Assembly: GCA_946894095.1 (NCBI GenBank)
Contig: OX335645.2
Span: 24,203,001 to 24,267,000, forward strand
Source: Incurvaria masculella
Lineage: Eukaryota; Arthropoda; Insecta; Lepidoptera; Incurvariidae
DNA length: 64,000 nt
Direction: 5' to 3'
The notes below the pieces were generated by a model, which saw nothing but the letters and a program-made list of their open reading frames with translations, did no database searches and was not told the origin of the DNA. Below, in pieces: positions 1 through 11,852 of this stretch (the first letter of the stretch is position 1; each line of letters opens with the position of its first letter). The translations under genes and the position numbers were made by a program.

Positions 1-150
1 CACTTTCACTTTCAAATTCTTTAGCCTTTTCAGCGTTAAATGAAATAAGAAATTAAGAAAATAAAAGATGGTCTTCAAAGATTTTCTGAATTATTTTTGA
101 TCAATCTGGAGTAATTGGGGATTATATCTTGTTTTGTTTAACATTAGTAT

Positions 151-303
151 GAGTGCCTAATACTACATCTGACGTCATGATATTATAAGACACTAAATAG
201 AAACTAGGTTCCATGCCAGAACCTTTCTTATATTGCATGACTACACTAGATGGAAAACCTGGAAAATTTGCATTGCCGGTTCGACCATCGTTCATTCGAT
301 GAT
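151..303 (-). mobile_element. SINE-A fragment
   Basis: This is an antisense body fragment with the motifs CTAATAC, GATATTA, ACTAGGTTCCATGCCAG and GGTTCGACCATCG, in the order of the full copies. The head half is missing and the copy is diverged. Confidence 0.75.
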
Positions 304-1290
304 CATATTGAATCTCAAGTAAAGGTGATATTCGATCAAGAGAATAGTGGTGAGTATTTGCAAAGACACTTTAGATGTGGTGGTGCTACGTTTGCGTAGA
401 CGTCCACGGTGCATGCAGATGCTAAGATAGAATGCACTCAACCGTTGTATGGGGGTAATGTTGCGTAGTATTAATGCGGGTTTATTTGTAAATGTATTAT
501 TTGCATTTTTAACCGTCGGCCACTTTAGCTTCGACATAATTAAAATTAAATTTGCAGTGCCCAGAACCTTTTTCGTTGAATATACCGTGTATCTACTGGC
601 GTTATCAGATTTAAGGGCCACTCCAAAACAGCGTAGGAGAAAATGTCTGCAGATGTTAATTATATCAATATTATTTTTAAATACAAAAAAATATGTTGTT
701 TCCTCTTATTTTAAATGTGGCTGTGCTTGAAAGGAATGTCCTGGAATAGTTTTTGTGGTCTTTGTGATGATATCACAACAGTATGTACCCATGCATGTAC
801 GATTACATTACGAATGTAATCACAGCACTTTAGAGTTCAATGAAACGGTTTTAATGCATAATCTAGTTAGCGGCGCATTCCTAGTGGCGGAGGGGTGTGG
901 GGTGTGTGGGGGGAGGTTGTGTTGCGAACCGCTCACCGGATAATTGTGTTTCACTGCTTAATGGTCGGGAAAATGAGTTGCGACGGTACGATGCTGAAGT
1001 AAAATAGTATTCAGTTTTGCTCGGAGCCACACCAGCGCTGGCGGCAGCTGCTCTGTGCGTTTACTTTGTAATTGCTCACCGTTCCATGTATTTTCTGAAA
1101 GATCACGATTATCTTAAGAGCTATGAGTAAACAATAATAAATTTTAATTTTATTACTGAGCGTAGAATGATGTATTTTTTCGTAAATACAACGAATAAAA
1201 CGGAAACATTGTGAAATATTTTACCCAACTATAGATTAGACTTGATGGATTGATTTTATGGTTTTATCATATTAACGATTCTGAAAGGCG
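304..1290. other. Unique AT-rich DNA, no gene seen
   Basis: Small overlapping open frames on both strands (449-730 plus, 292-621 minus) show no domain. A G-rich tract occurs at about 890-916. There is no repeat with a partner in this window. Confidence 0.5.
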
Positions 1291-1490
1291 ATTTTTTATA
1301 TGTAATAAAACATAAACGGCTAATACCACACTGACTGTTATGATATTAGCCCAAAATACAACATTCCCAAAGGAATGAGGTGCCATGCCAAGAACTGGGA
1401 AATAAGAAAAAAATGGTGCATGAATGGGCCAGGATTTGAATCCACGACCTCTGACATACAAGGCAAGTCTTCGCACCCCTGAGCCAAATA
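1291..1490 (-). mobile_element. SINE-A copy with internal deletion, tRNA-type head
   Basis: The 3' part (CTAATACCACAC...GGTGCCATGCC) joins directly to the head part (GGATTTGAATCC, an antisense B box, and CCCCTGAGCC). The middle of the body is absent. The head subtype resembles that of the 63.3-kb copy. Confidence 0.75.
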
Positions 1491-2125
1491 AATGCACATG
1501 AACTGGGCCGGGTGCACTCTTCAGTCCTCTATTTATTATCATTTGTAAAAGCGGGAGATGATGATGCTAGAGTGATGCTAATCTTCTTGAATGACCGGTA
1601 ATGTTGTGATCGGGTAAATGAACCGAGCTGCGTTGCCAGGCAACAGGTGTGCCCCCCCCCCCTCGTCTGCCCCGCGCTCAGCCACCCCGCTACCTCCCCA
1701 GCTGCTCACTTCCGCCGTAAAAGGAGAAACGGACGATGATTTATTGCAGCCGGTGCTTAATTATTTCTTTAGTCCCTCAACCGTTCTTCGGACCCAGAAA
1801 CGAGCAATAAATGATTAGTTTTCTTCCTTTATTTAGGTTCACTCGGATGATTTCAGCGAGCCTCGGCTCCGTAAACACTATAATGGGTAGCTTTTTTGGC
1901 TCCCAAAATCAGAATTTTCTATCTAAGGGTATATTTTATGATCCTCCCGTCGATAAATTTCACTTTTATTTGCGAAAAGATGTCTAGCAACCGAATCGAG
2001 TGTGTTTCGAAACGATCTTTTTCCTTTATTTATGTTACTAGACATAAATATATGTATATGTGGCTAATGTCAAGCCCGCAGTCATTATATAAGTTCAATT
2101 CTCGAAGAAATTAGATGTCTTAACA
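1491..2125. other. Unique DNA, no gene seen
   Basis: Contains a C-run at about 1,651-1,662 in a short GC-richer patch, then AT-rich sequence. Confidence 0.5.
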
Positions 2126-2690
2126 GGTCTTTTCCTTTATGATCATGGCTACATTGAATTGGATGGAAAACGAAGACATTTTTTTTTATTGCCGTTCCAA
2201 CCATATTTTTATCCAATACGATGGTACTAAAACGGTCGGGCTTAACCACCTTGTAAGTAGACCTCCAGCTTCACATGGATTCCGAACCATGAAACAACTC
2301 GAACTCGTGCGGAATGCAGTTATCCAACTCAGGAGAAAAAACCGGCCAAGTGCGAGTCGGACTCGCATACGAAGGGTTCCGTATCATCGTAAAAGATTTA
2401 ATACAAAAAAACACGTTTTTTGTATGGGGGCCCCCTTAAATTTTAATTATTTTCAAATTTTACCTATTTGTTGTTATAGCGGCAAAATAAATACATACTC
2501 TGTGAAAATGTCAGCTGTCTAACTGTTACGGTTACTGACATACAACCTTGTGATAGACGGACGGACGGATGGACAGCGGAGGCTTAGTAATGTGGTTCCG
2601 TTGGCACCCTTTGGGTACGGAACCCTAAAAAGTAGTGCAGGGACTTGAACCCAGACCTCTGGCATACAAGGCAAGTCTCAAGCCGCTGCT
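2126..2690 (-). mobile_element. SINE-A copy split by a GGAC-repeat insertion
   Basis: Body sequence at 2,126-2,337 resumes at 2,631 with the head (TTGAACCCAGACCTCTGGCA). The interruption is a complete copy of the GGAC repeat, so this SINE is older than that insertion. Confidence 0.8.
2338..2632 (+). mobile_element. GGAC-microsatellite dispersed repeat, complete copy
   Basis: The copy starts ACCGGCCAAGTGCGAGTCGG, has near-terminal GGGTTCCGTA and TACGGAACCC as inverted repeats, an internal GACGGACGGACGG microsatellite, and ends in TAAAAA. The same layout is seen at 33.6 and 36.5 kb. I recognise it as a type of repeat common in Lepidoptera; whether it is a SINE or a MITE is unclear. Confidence 0.85.
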
Positions 2691-3198
2691 TCACTGTAAG
2701 TACATATTTTTAGTTATAAATGATACAAACCGATGAGGTAGGTGCATTAGTGAGAACACGTATCAAGTCGAGAGCCACACAATAGTAATGCCAGGATTAC
2801 TGTCACCAGCTGTCGTGTCCTCGAGCCTTATCGTCTCCGCGTCACCGCCTCGCTCCGCACGTCGACGCACCACCCGGCCAACCCGGCGGCGGCGCCACCG
2901 TCGCGCACCTACCTCATGCTGCCTTCACAATATTTATTCTACAGAATGATTTAACATACCGCCATCGTTTGTATGTGTTACGGTTGAAGCTCGATGTTGG
3001 TTAAAGTCCGAAAGATTTTTTCCTTAAAGGTAACTAAGATTTTCAAGATATACATGTGTCGAGGGCACTAATTTAGAGTTTATGGTGAGTAAAGAAAAGC
3101 TTAACCTATTTTATTTTTAATATTTTAACACTAAAAAAGATTTTAAAGTTCTTTTTTTTATTAACATCAGCTCTTAATTAGTGCACTCAACATGGATG
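2691..3198. other. Unique DNA with CpG-rich patch
   Basis: 2,815-2,915 is strongly GC- and CpG-rich (CGGCGGCGCCACCGTCGCGC). The rest is AT-rich. No open frame of note. Confidence 0.5.
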
Positions 3199-3605
3199 TT
3201 TTTTTTATGCGACCTGATATGGATTGCTAATACCACACAACTACCGTTATGATATTAGCCCAATACACCACATTCCCGAAGGAATTAGGTGCCATGCCAG
3301 GACCTTCCCTTTATGAGCACGGCTACATTGGACTGGATGGAAAACACGGACAATTTTTCATTGCCGCTTCGACCATCTTTTCATCCAATGCGATGGTACC
3401 AACCCGGGCGGGCTTAAACCCTACCACCTAGTAGGGGAAGGGGACCTACAGTTTTACATGCATTCCGAACCATGGAGCAGCTCGCATTCGTGACGAAATG
3501 CACTTATCGAACTCTGAAAGAGAAAACAGCGGTGCAAGATGGTATTGAACCCGGGCCTCTGGTACGCTAGGCCAGTCCCCGCGCCACTAGGCTACGAGCC
3601 GCTCA
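3199..3605 (-). mobile_element. SINE-A, full length, tRNA-type head
   Basis: This is a complete antisense copy. It runs from a T-run plus ATGCGACCTG (the A-tailed 3' end) to GGCTACGAGCCGCTC (the 5' end). On the minus strand the head has an A box TAGCCTAGTGG and a B box GGTTCAATACC with normal tRNA spacing. It is a good reference copy for the family. Confidence 0.92.
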
Positions 3606-4894
3606 ATGTAATGCCGCGCAATGGATGTAAGTGCAGAAATCCAAAAAACTTCAAGGAAAAAAAATTTTCGGACTTTAACCAACATCAGGCTTTAACCGTA
3701 ATATTAAAATATATATTTTATAAAGTAAACTAGTCCATCGTCAACAACAGAGTTTGAAACATTTGAGCAGTTTGTTGTTTGTTTACGTAACGCTAGGCTT
3801 CACGTGATCTCGAGCCAAATCGACCCGACTCGCCACGTAGTCCCTAAGCCCCGGTGCGCGCGCACTCACGCGGTACGTCAAAGACCTTTCCCAAACTTTG
3901 GTCATTTTCGTTGAAATCTAAACGATTGGTTTTCTCTGAAACCCAAACATTTTTTTATTGCATTATTGTTTATTATTGCTTCATCTTATGTTATCAATTT
4001 AGGGTTTAATTGCTGCAGGTATCTTTAAAATCGTCCTGTGTACACAATGATCTTTGAAATGAAATACGAATGTTTCCCAAGTTAATTCGATATATTCAGT
4101 TTGATGATTAAATATTGTTTCTGTGTTTTGGTTAATAGCCTGTAATGTAAATTGAAGGTTATATAAGCTCCTTTTCAGGTGAGCCACGCTTCTAAGAGTC
4201 ATCATAACGATGCAACCCCTCAACATAGTAAATTGAGTAAATTGAGAGTAAATACTTACGATATGTAAGTTTTGCTTGTTTCGGTTTAAAATTATAGTTT
4301 AACTACAAATATATGTACATACGCACCATCATGCTGCTTCCCCGAATGGTTAGGCAGAGATCACAAGGTATCATACGTTACGATCACAACATAGGTACCT
4401 AAATCTTCATGCATGCTCTACGATTACGGGCGTTACGTACCTGACCTGTAAGAAACATTTACTTCAACTATCTTTGGTAGCTTCTCTCGCCGAATTGTAA
4501 TCAATTGCTAAAGGAAAAGGGACGAGGCTCTTTGATAAGATTAGGGTCGTCTTCTTCCGTTTGCGTGAGCGGCCGAAAGAATGTGAGGGATTAGCGTCGC
4601 CTGCGCGCGCGCAGGTCGCGCCGCGTCCTAGTTTTTGTGGCGGCGCGTCAAGGTTCCATTAGCAGCGCGTCCCGGCGTGTTGATGTGTCCGGGAGCCGGG
4701 ATTATGTACCCCCCCCCCCCTCCCACCACCCTCCGGCCGTCCACCTCCCGCCGCCGCCGCCGTGCCGCAGGCGTCAACAGTGCCTCCAGGCTGCCCGCGC
4801 GCAGAATTTATGGAATTCCCTGTTGTGAGTGGGACACGTGGATGGCTTAATCATACATATACTGAGCTGTAGGAAATACTTGTCTGGAAGAATC
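3606..4894. other. Unique DNA with two GC-rich patches
   Basis: 3,830-3,880 and 4,565-4,800 are GC-rich, the latter with a C-run at 4,709-4,720 and CCGCCGCCGCC. The overlapping frames at 4,635-4,850 are products of this composition. Confidence 0.5.
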
Positions 4895-5290
4895 AGGTTG
4901 TCATCCTCGGTAATCTAGTAGCGCGACGCCTTGCGATTCGATAAGCTGGGTGAAACACCCCTGAGCGCGGTTGGGTTCTGGATCGGTAACCATTTTCAAC
5001 CGCTGAGGCTGGCCGTGGTCGGATTCCACGTAAAACTGTAGATCCCCTTCCTTATCTACTAGGTAGGTGGTGATTGGGTTAGTCCCGCCCGGTTTGGTAC
5101 CATCGCATTGAATGAACGATGGTCGAAGCGGCAATGAAAATTGTCCGTGTTTTCCATCCAGTTCAATGTAGCCGAGCTATATAAGGAAAGTCCTGGCATG
5201 GCACCTAGTTCCCATGTGGTGTGTCAGGCTAATATCTGACGGTCAGTTTGGTATTAGTCATCCATGTCCAGTAACATAAAAAATAATCAC
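4895..5290 (+). mobile_element. SINE-A with 5S rRNA-related head
   Basis: The body is ordinary SINE-A (GGTACCATCGCATTGAATGA, CATCCAGTTCAATGTAGCC, ending near ACATAAAAAA). The head (about 4,915-5,020) instead aligns with the 5S-like head at 43.5 kb: GCGCGAC, then AAGCTGGGTGAAACA, then GGATCGGTAACC in the place of 5S box C, then GAGGCTGGCCGTGG. Confidence 0.8.
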
Positions 5291-5782
5291 GTTTCGAGAC
5301 ACGCCCCCCTGACTGGCCGGTCAGTTCACCGTAGCTGTAAGTAAAAGCATTTTAACTCTACCAGCTCGAATTACAGATGAATTTTGTGAGGAGTAAAAAG
5401 TTGATCTTTTGGTATTTTATAAAACCAAAAACACAAATCGAGAAGTACTTACAAAAATGACCAATTCTGTTTCGATTCCTAATAACAAGAGGAAGACACG
5501 GTTATGAAACACATTTACGTCATTTGTGTACCCGCTCTCAAATCCAGTACAAACCGGTTAATAATTAAAACTCGAATAAGTTAACCAAAGTACGGCACAA
5601 TCTGTTCGAATACCCACTGAACATGAACGAGATTAAAATACCAAATGCCTTAATTAAGTTTAATTATAGCGATGTGCAAGTCACTCCTCCGTCACAGCCC
5701 TCTGCGTCTCGGTTAGCCGCTGGCTGGAGGCAGCTGAGGACAAAACCTTCGTCTCTCTTCCCCCCCCCCCCACACTCGTGCC
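5286..5782. other. Unique DNA, no gene seen
   Basis: AT-rich, with a C-run at 5,760-5,771 next to the SINE-A copy. No paired repeats. Confidence 0.5.
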
Positions 5783-6242
5783 GCCATTTTTTTTTATGCG
5801 ACCTAGCATGGATGGCTAATACCACACAACTACCGTTATAATATTAGCCCAATACACCACATTCCCGAAGGAATTTTGGTGCCATGCCAGGACCTTCCCT
5901 TTATGTATTGTATTGTATTGTATAATATATATTAATCATAAAACAAAGCTGATGAGCACGGCTACATTGAACTGGATAGAAAACAAGTACATTTTTTTAT
6001 TTCCGCTTCGACAATATTTTCATCCAATGCGATGGTACCAACCCGGGCGGGCTTAAACCCTACCACCTAGTAGGGGAAGGGGACCTACAGTTTTACACGG
6101 ATTCCGAACCATGGAGCAGCTCGCATTCGTGACGAAATGCAAGTATCGAACTCGGAAAGAGAAAGATAGTGGTGCATGTCGGTATTGAACCCAGGCCTCT
6201 GGTACGCTAGGGCAGTCCCCGCGCCACTAGGCTACGAGCCGC
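5783..6242 (-). mobile_element. SINE-A, full length, tRNA-type head, with 46-bp insertion
   Basis: This antisense copy is nearly as complete as the one at 3.2 kb. It is interrupted at 5,906-5,951 by a TATTG-repeat segment that splits CTTTATG|AGCACGG, with ATG duplicated at the junction. Confidence 0.9.
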
Positions 6243-6432
6243 AATTACTTCTTGAGAGCATTGTACTTTACATTGGTGCCGGCCGAGCAGTCAAGTTTGC
6301 CCTTAAACTTCAATCACCCCAGATTATCTGGGAGCATTTTACAGGTGTGCCAAGTACTGTTAACTAGGATTGAGAACAATTTATAGAGTTATGTGTAGTC
6401 TTAATTCCAGTTGCAACTATTTATCTCGAGTT

Positions 6433-6549
6433 AAGCTTGGTTTTCACAAAGTGCTGATTTATTTAAATATACACTTAAATGGCCTGATTATCTTGTACTG
6501 GTTTCGATTTCGAGATGGTAAACGCCCTGTAATGTGAGAATTAAGCAAA
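6433..6549 (+). mobile_element. MITE copy related to the 37.5-kb fold-back element
   Basis: It shares the left arm (GGTTTTCAC, GATTTATTT, ACACTTAAA, GGCCTGATTA) and part of the right arm (AATTAAGC) with the element at 37,499-37,654. The copy is degenerate. Confidence 0.55.
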
Positions 6550-6557
6550 TCACTATA

Positions 6558-6800
6558 TGGACGGCTACTACCAAACCTAATACTGCCACCATATCAGCCA
6601 TATAGGAATTAGGTCCCATACCAGAACCTATCTTATACTGCAGAACTATACTGAATTTGATGGAAACTTGACCATCATTTCAGAATTGACCATCTCTTAT
6701 TTAATGGAATGATACCAACTCTGGATTAATGCTGGGCGGGCTTAATTAATTCTACAACCTAGTAAGTAAGAATGAACAACGACAGTCTAATGTAGGATTC
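6558..6800 (-). mobile_element. SINE-A fragment, diverged
   Basis: Ordered antisense body motifs are recognisable: GAATTAGGTCCCATACCAG, GAACCTATCTTATACTGCAG, GGGCGGGCTTAA and CCTAGTAAGTAAG. No head is visible. Confidence 0.7.
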
Positions 6801-8203
6801 CATTGGAAAATTGTCAATCGTCCAGAACCCGACTGCACCAATAGTTGCTTTACGTTATATTAAGGAAGGGTGTGACTGCAAAAAAATATCCTTTTCTTCT
6901 AATATTTTAGAAAATATGCCTGTTTTGAATTGTAATGTAGAAATTATGAATGCCATCCCACGAACTAATAAATATCATTTTCTAATACAAGGCAAAAGCT
7001 AAAAGAACTATCCAGTTAAACACGAACGAGGCACTTCTTATTTTTAACCGAATTTACAAAAGGAGGAGGTTCTATGTTTGGCCTTATGTGATTTTTGTAT
7101 GTCAGTTCACCGATTTCTCGGTCAATTGTGAATCGATTTTTAATGTATATTTTCCATCATTTCCGTTGATGTTCCGCGTCTGTTGGTAAAGACGTACATA
7201 TCATATGATGTACGTTGAAAAACGTTATTTCAATTACGTTACTCATGCATAAATCATCCTTGAAAATGTCATCACGGACAAAATGTAATACCGTATGTGT
7301 TCGATGATGATCAAGTCGGAGGAAGTAGAAAAAGCGAGGCGATCTCTCGCCGGAGCGGACCTCCGCGGCGGCGGCGGCGCCGGAAGAAAAACCGTCCAAG
7401 ATGGCGGCGGCAGCCATCAGCGCGCAAATAAACACATTAGGCGGATGAAGACGACAGAATGCGCGGCGACACAGACTGTTGCCGGCAAAAAGTTCACCGC
7501 ACCGCTGTTGACTCTCCAACCGAGAACGTCGCGGCACCGCTGCAGCACAGTCGACTTCTTTGATGCCCCTCGTAGAAAATTACCCCTCGAATTGGAGGAG
7601 GAGATTTGTCTATTTTTGAAGTGGAAATTCTGAAAATTTTATGACCTTTTCATTATTCTTCTATATAGAGAAGATCAAGCCCTTTCTGTGGCAACTGGTG
7701 TCATCTGAAGTTCATTCTGCCAGTGTCAAGTCTTGACATATGCTCGTTGTAATTTTTTCATGCATATTTAGTCTCAGGTAAAGCTAGCTTTAGGTAAGCT
7801 TAAATTTCATTTGAATGCTTTCGTCAAAAAAAATATAGTTTTGCAAATACTTATTATACTTATTTATTTTTATTCGTTCATAGTTTAATTTTATTCGATT
7901 TATTAAATAAAATGTTATAGTGACACTATTTTTGTGGATTATTGTTTGACAGTTCGATTTAAATATTCCACTTGACGTCAAAAATTACGGTCACTCTGTC
8001 GGTTATCACTACCCATCTGTCGGCTTGTTTTCGAGAGACACATTTCACATTCCCGTTGTAATAGTCATACTTATGACTACCATGATTCGGTTTATGCGAG
8101 TGTCATGAGAGTAGGTGTGGTATTTCATCCATACCAGATCAACAAAAAAACATACACGATGACTTACTTTCACTCGCATAGGTTGTTTTAGCATAAAATA
8201 TAT
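6801..8203. other. Unique DNA with CpG-rich patch at 7.35-7.55 kb
   Basis: Frames on both strands over 7,157-7,633 overlap the GC patch (GGCGGCGGCGGCGCCGG) and encode low-complexity peptides without a domain. The remainder is AT-rich. Confidence 0.45.
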
Positions 8204-8280
8204 TTCAGTCAGTCCTCGTGTTTGCGTCCACAGCTGGACATACGCCTCTCCAATTTTCTCTCAGTCCTCCCGGAACGAAA
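8204..8280 (-). mobile_element. RTE-type LINE 3' end, very short fragment
   Basis: On the minus strand it matches the 3' end of the 30.3-kb RTE fragment: AAAATTGGAGAGGCGTATGT, then TGGACGCAAACAC and a TGACTGA end. It is heavily 5'-truncated. Confidence 0.7.
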
Positions 8281-8968
8281 TGAAAAGTCCAGAAAATATA
8301 TTGCCAACAACATAAATAATACGAAAACGTTTTGATGTCGCTAACAGGCGTGAAGATACAAATTGTCAGGGACTGTTCTCCTTTCGACGATCCGTTGGAC
8401 CCCCGGCGCGCTTCACAATAATCATTATTCAAGCGGAAAAATAAACTCATTACCGGAACAAAGTTTCGCATGCCACTTTCGTTTACAAAATCGAATCGGT
8501 TTTTATTGTTGTGCACGATTCATATGACATTAGTAAAAGGATTGCCTAAGTGCTGAAATGGGCAAATAATAAACCTCACTGTATTTTACTCTTATTTGCT
8601 CAGTAGCATTTATGTTCTTTTTAAACTTTTTATTCTTGATTTATAATTAAATCTTTAGCAAAAGTGTTTGCGAGATTAAAAAAAAAAATTTTTTTTGGCA
8701 TTCATTAAATTCACTCAATTATTTTCACCCATTATCTCATCAAACCGTCAATCAATAAAGTTTCAATGCCAAAAGTTTGTTTTGTGATAATTATGAAAGG
8801 ACCAGAATAAATTACTTCAATTCAAGAATTCAAGAATCAAGAAGTGAAACTTGAAACTGGCAAATTGTCCACACTGGACAGAGCCCAAAAAACAAATAAA
8901 GGAATAAACCTCACTAGGAGCTAAGTGACATAACCTGAGCATAGTTTGGCTCAGATTGTATTAAAATA

Positions 8969-8999
8969 ACTTCTCTCAAAATAACCTATTGAGAGAAGT
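8969..8999. repeat. Small perfect hairpin (11-bp stem)
   Basis: ACTTCTCTCAA and TTGAGAGAAGT are separated by 9 nt. It is a short perfect stem in AT-rich DNA with no neighbouring gene. Confidence 0.6.
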
Positions 9000-9429
9000 G
9001 AAATATTATAGAAAACAAATGTACAATCGCGGACCATGGTATAAATGTATTCGCGTTGCCAGATCACAGGGATTTGTCGGGATTGTCGCGATACTTCATA
9101 TTATGCCCAGAGTCCTGTCAAAATACAACATTTCATTTATCCATTAATTTATTAAGAGCAGAATAAATTATTAGACTGAACTTTTAATTTGATAACTTTA
9201 ATTAGAGTATTTGTCGAGAATAAAAATTGGTGGATTCAGTGCAATCGCATGCCAAATAAAAAAAAATAAGCAGACATTCACAATAAATTATCAATGTATG
9301 CCATTTTAGATTCACTTAATAGATTCTTTTAATATTTCCGATAATTTGAATTTTCACAAGAACATATAATTAATTAATTAATTTATTTATTTATTTATTA
9401 ATAAAAGTACAATGTTTTACATGATATAT

Positions 9430-9472
9430 GTTATCTCCTAAACTAAACTATGTTTGTATTGCAGGAGATAAC
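9430..9472. repeat. Inverted repeat with 10-bp arms
   Basis: GTTATCTCCT at 9,430-9,439 pairs with AGGAGATAAC at 9,463-9,472. An ATTT-rich tract lies just upstream (9,366-9,405), as often seen at LINE 3' ends, but no element is recognised. Confidence 0.5.
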
Positions 9473-10036
9473 CAAAAATAACGCGTTCGGTTACATGCCT
9501 ACACATCCTCAACATTAATAATACCAGTAATAGATGTAATTTCTATGTGTATGCATGACTTCTGTGCAGGTAGCATTCAGATGAGTAATATATTTGTGAA
9601 TGTATAACTACACTTAATTATTTCATTTTCATTTTCGCCAACCCCTCGGGGGATTAACGTATGAGGTTTATTTCTCCCATCCAGAGAGTATTCCCAAAAT
9701 CCTAACTTTTTGAAACCATGCCAACATTTTTAGTTTTCCCATCGGTCAACCTTATAATATGTATATATGTATATGCGAACTCTCCTCGCGCGCTCGCTTC
9801 GTTCCGTATTTAGCGAATAGAGCGCGAGCGTGGCCGAGTGCTCGAGAGCCGTTTCATAAATCAAGGAGCAGCGGCGATAGCACAGTACAGGCGACGGAAC
9901 AGTATGGTAACTTGTCTTAGTGCCGAAACGACATGCACACACTAATTAACCGTTCTTACTAACTGGTTTTGTACGTCCGGACAATTACAACCAGCGAAAT
10001 ACAAGTGATCGTTTTAAGATTTTTTGGGATCAATTT

Positions 10037-10258
10037 AAGATCAGCACACCGCATTCCCGAAGTCATTCGTTTCCATACCAGAATCAACCTTCCCTTTATG
10101 AGCACGGCTAGATGGACAATTTTTCATTGCAGCTTCGACCATAGTGCCCATCCAATGCAATAGTACCAACACGGCCGGGGGGGAGGGGTTGGGGGGTGGG
10201 AGCATGGAACATGTATTCCGAACCATGGAACAGCCCGCATTCGTGACGAAATACACTC
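10037..10258 (-). mobile_element. SINE-A fragment, body only
   Basis: Antisense body motifs CCGCATTCCCGAAG, TTCCCTTTATGAGCACGGCT and GCAGCTTCGACCAT are followed by CCGAACCATGGAACAGC. A G-rich run (10,176-10,200) replaces the usual CTAGTAGG segment. Confidence 0.85.
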
Positions 10259-10931
10259 ACGATCGCAGTGACGATGACGCACTGTTCCCGGTGTATTGTG
10301 ACCGTGCGGGGGCGGCGGGGTGAGGGACGAGGTGGGGAGAGGGGAGCACGCCGCTGCTCGGAGACAAATCGGTTATTATGACGCGCATGTGATAAGTCAA
10401 TTTGTAAATTTATTACGAGCGAGCTATCGAGGCCGACCCTAATGGACAGATAGGGCGGCGCCGCGTCGCGTCGGCGAGCTGTAGCGCTGCCTCGGTCGCG
10501 CCGCCGCCGGCCGCATCGCATCGTCACCGACACTGCCGGCTAACGCTTCTGGGTCGCCCGTACTACCTAACGACACTTGCAAAACCTGACTTCCACCGCT
10601 TACAGTAATACCGAGGTATTGCTAGAGCCACACTCCAAATAACCCGCGGCCTCTTATAAATGTATAAACTCTAGATAGACAAAAAGCAACACAGTTGTCA
10701 AATGACGAAATCAGCTGCCAACTACTCAGAATGTATTCTTCTGTAGGCAGCAGTCTTACTGTAATACATACAAGTTAACTTGTTCAATATATGTGAATTT
10801 TAGATATAGGTATGTTAAAAACATTTTTTTTTGCATTGTATGTACTTTTGAGGACATGTTTTGAGAAGAAATAAATAAATAAATAAAAATAGATAAAAAT
10901 GGAAGAGATGTGGCAACAAACGCCTACTGTC
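10259..10931. other. Unique DNA with long CpG-rich patch
   Basis: 10,290-10,545 is CpG-dense and supports overlapping frames in several phases, as expected of GC-rich DNA. AT-rich sequence and an AAAT microsatellite (about 10,868-10,892) follow. Confidence 0.45.
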
Positions 10932-11215
10932 CGGGACCCGCTGTCTCCAATTTTCAGAAACGACTAATCCAACTTAAAAGTACATGCCACGTGAAAACTT
11001 AGTCGCAGACGTATTGGAGGGTTTGTGTGTGTGGGAACTGACATAACGAACGCAATTTTAGAGCCCAATCGCGCGCAGTGGCGATTTTTCGACTGTGTGG
11101 TATACGGCGCGCCGCGGGATTCCCATACAATTATATGGTTATTTTGACCATACAGCGGAGACACGATATCGACCGCATGCCACTTCTCCTTCCTTTGGAA
11201 ATCTTCCTTCCTTGA
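10932..11215 (+). mobile_element. Rep-C dispersed repeat
   Basis: It shares ordered segments with 25.7 and 36.3-37.0 kb: GTCGCAGACGTATTGGAGGG, GGGAACTGACATAACGAACG, TTCCCATACAATTATATGG and CGATATCGACCGCATGCCAC. No coding capacity or family recognised. Confidence 0.7.
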
Positions 11216-11852
11216 GGAATCTTTTAGTAGAGAAAACCGGTAGCAGTTGTATTATTTTGTTCGGGAAAAGAATCTTATGTCTTTTTCCGTCCCATAAACG
11301 ATCTCTATGCAACACAATTACGGTTCCGTGGCTGTGTGAAAGAAGAACACACCAAGAAATTATTTCGCATTTAAAACATTAGCAGGAATCGAGTAGAGAA
11401 AACTGGGTACTGAAAAATAAATTTCAAAACCGAATAACACCAGAATCAAATAAATAGATTAATTTGCGCGTGAAAACGAGCGTTTTTTTTATTTAAATCC
11501 TTGAATCTAAAATCGTCAAATTATCACCGATTTCTTATATTTCTTTTAAAATTAGTAAAAAGAAACTCAATGTTTCGTTCGGTGCGCTTATCACGTGCCA
11601 GCTAAGTAGACATATTAGCATATTAGTAACAAGGTAAGAGCGCACTCAGTCGGAGACGCTCATTAATAAATCCTGATTAAATGTTTCATAAAATTTAAAT
11701 CCATTAATTAATAACATGGATTAATGCTTTTTAATTATAAATATGTTTGCATTTAATGTTATCTCGGTTTGATAACTGGCTATAGAGAGGAATAGAGCCA
11801 AGGGGCTACGCGCTTTCGGTGAAGGTTTGTTTTGTCTGGTTTCACGTATCGT
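11216..11852. other. Unique AT-rich DNA, no gene seen
   Basis: No repeats with partners, no notable frame. Confidence 0.45.

Larger units (their letters stand above)
8281..10036. other. Mostly unique AT-rich DNA
   Basis: Apart from two small hairpins it holds simple AT tracts (8,680-8,697; 9,366-9,405) and a CpG-rich stretch at about 9,780-9,860. No gene. Confidence 0.45.

Noticed and set aside
10108..10533. 141-codon minus-strand frame
   Set aside because: Runs from a GC-rich patch into a SINE-A body; no domain.
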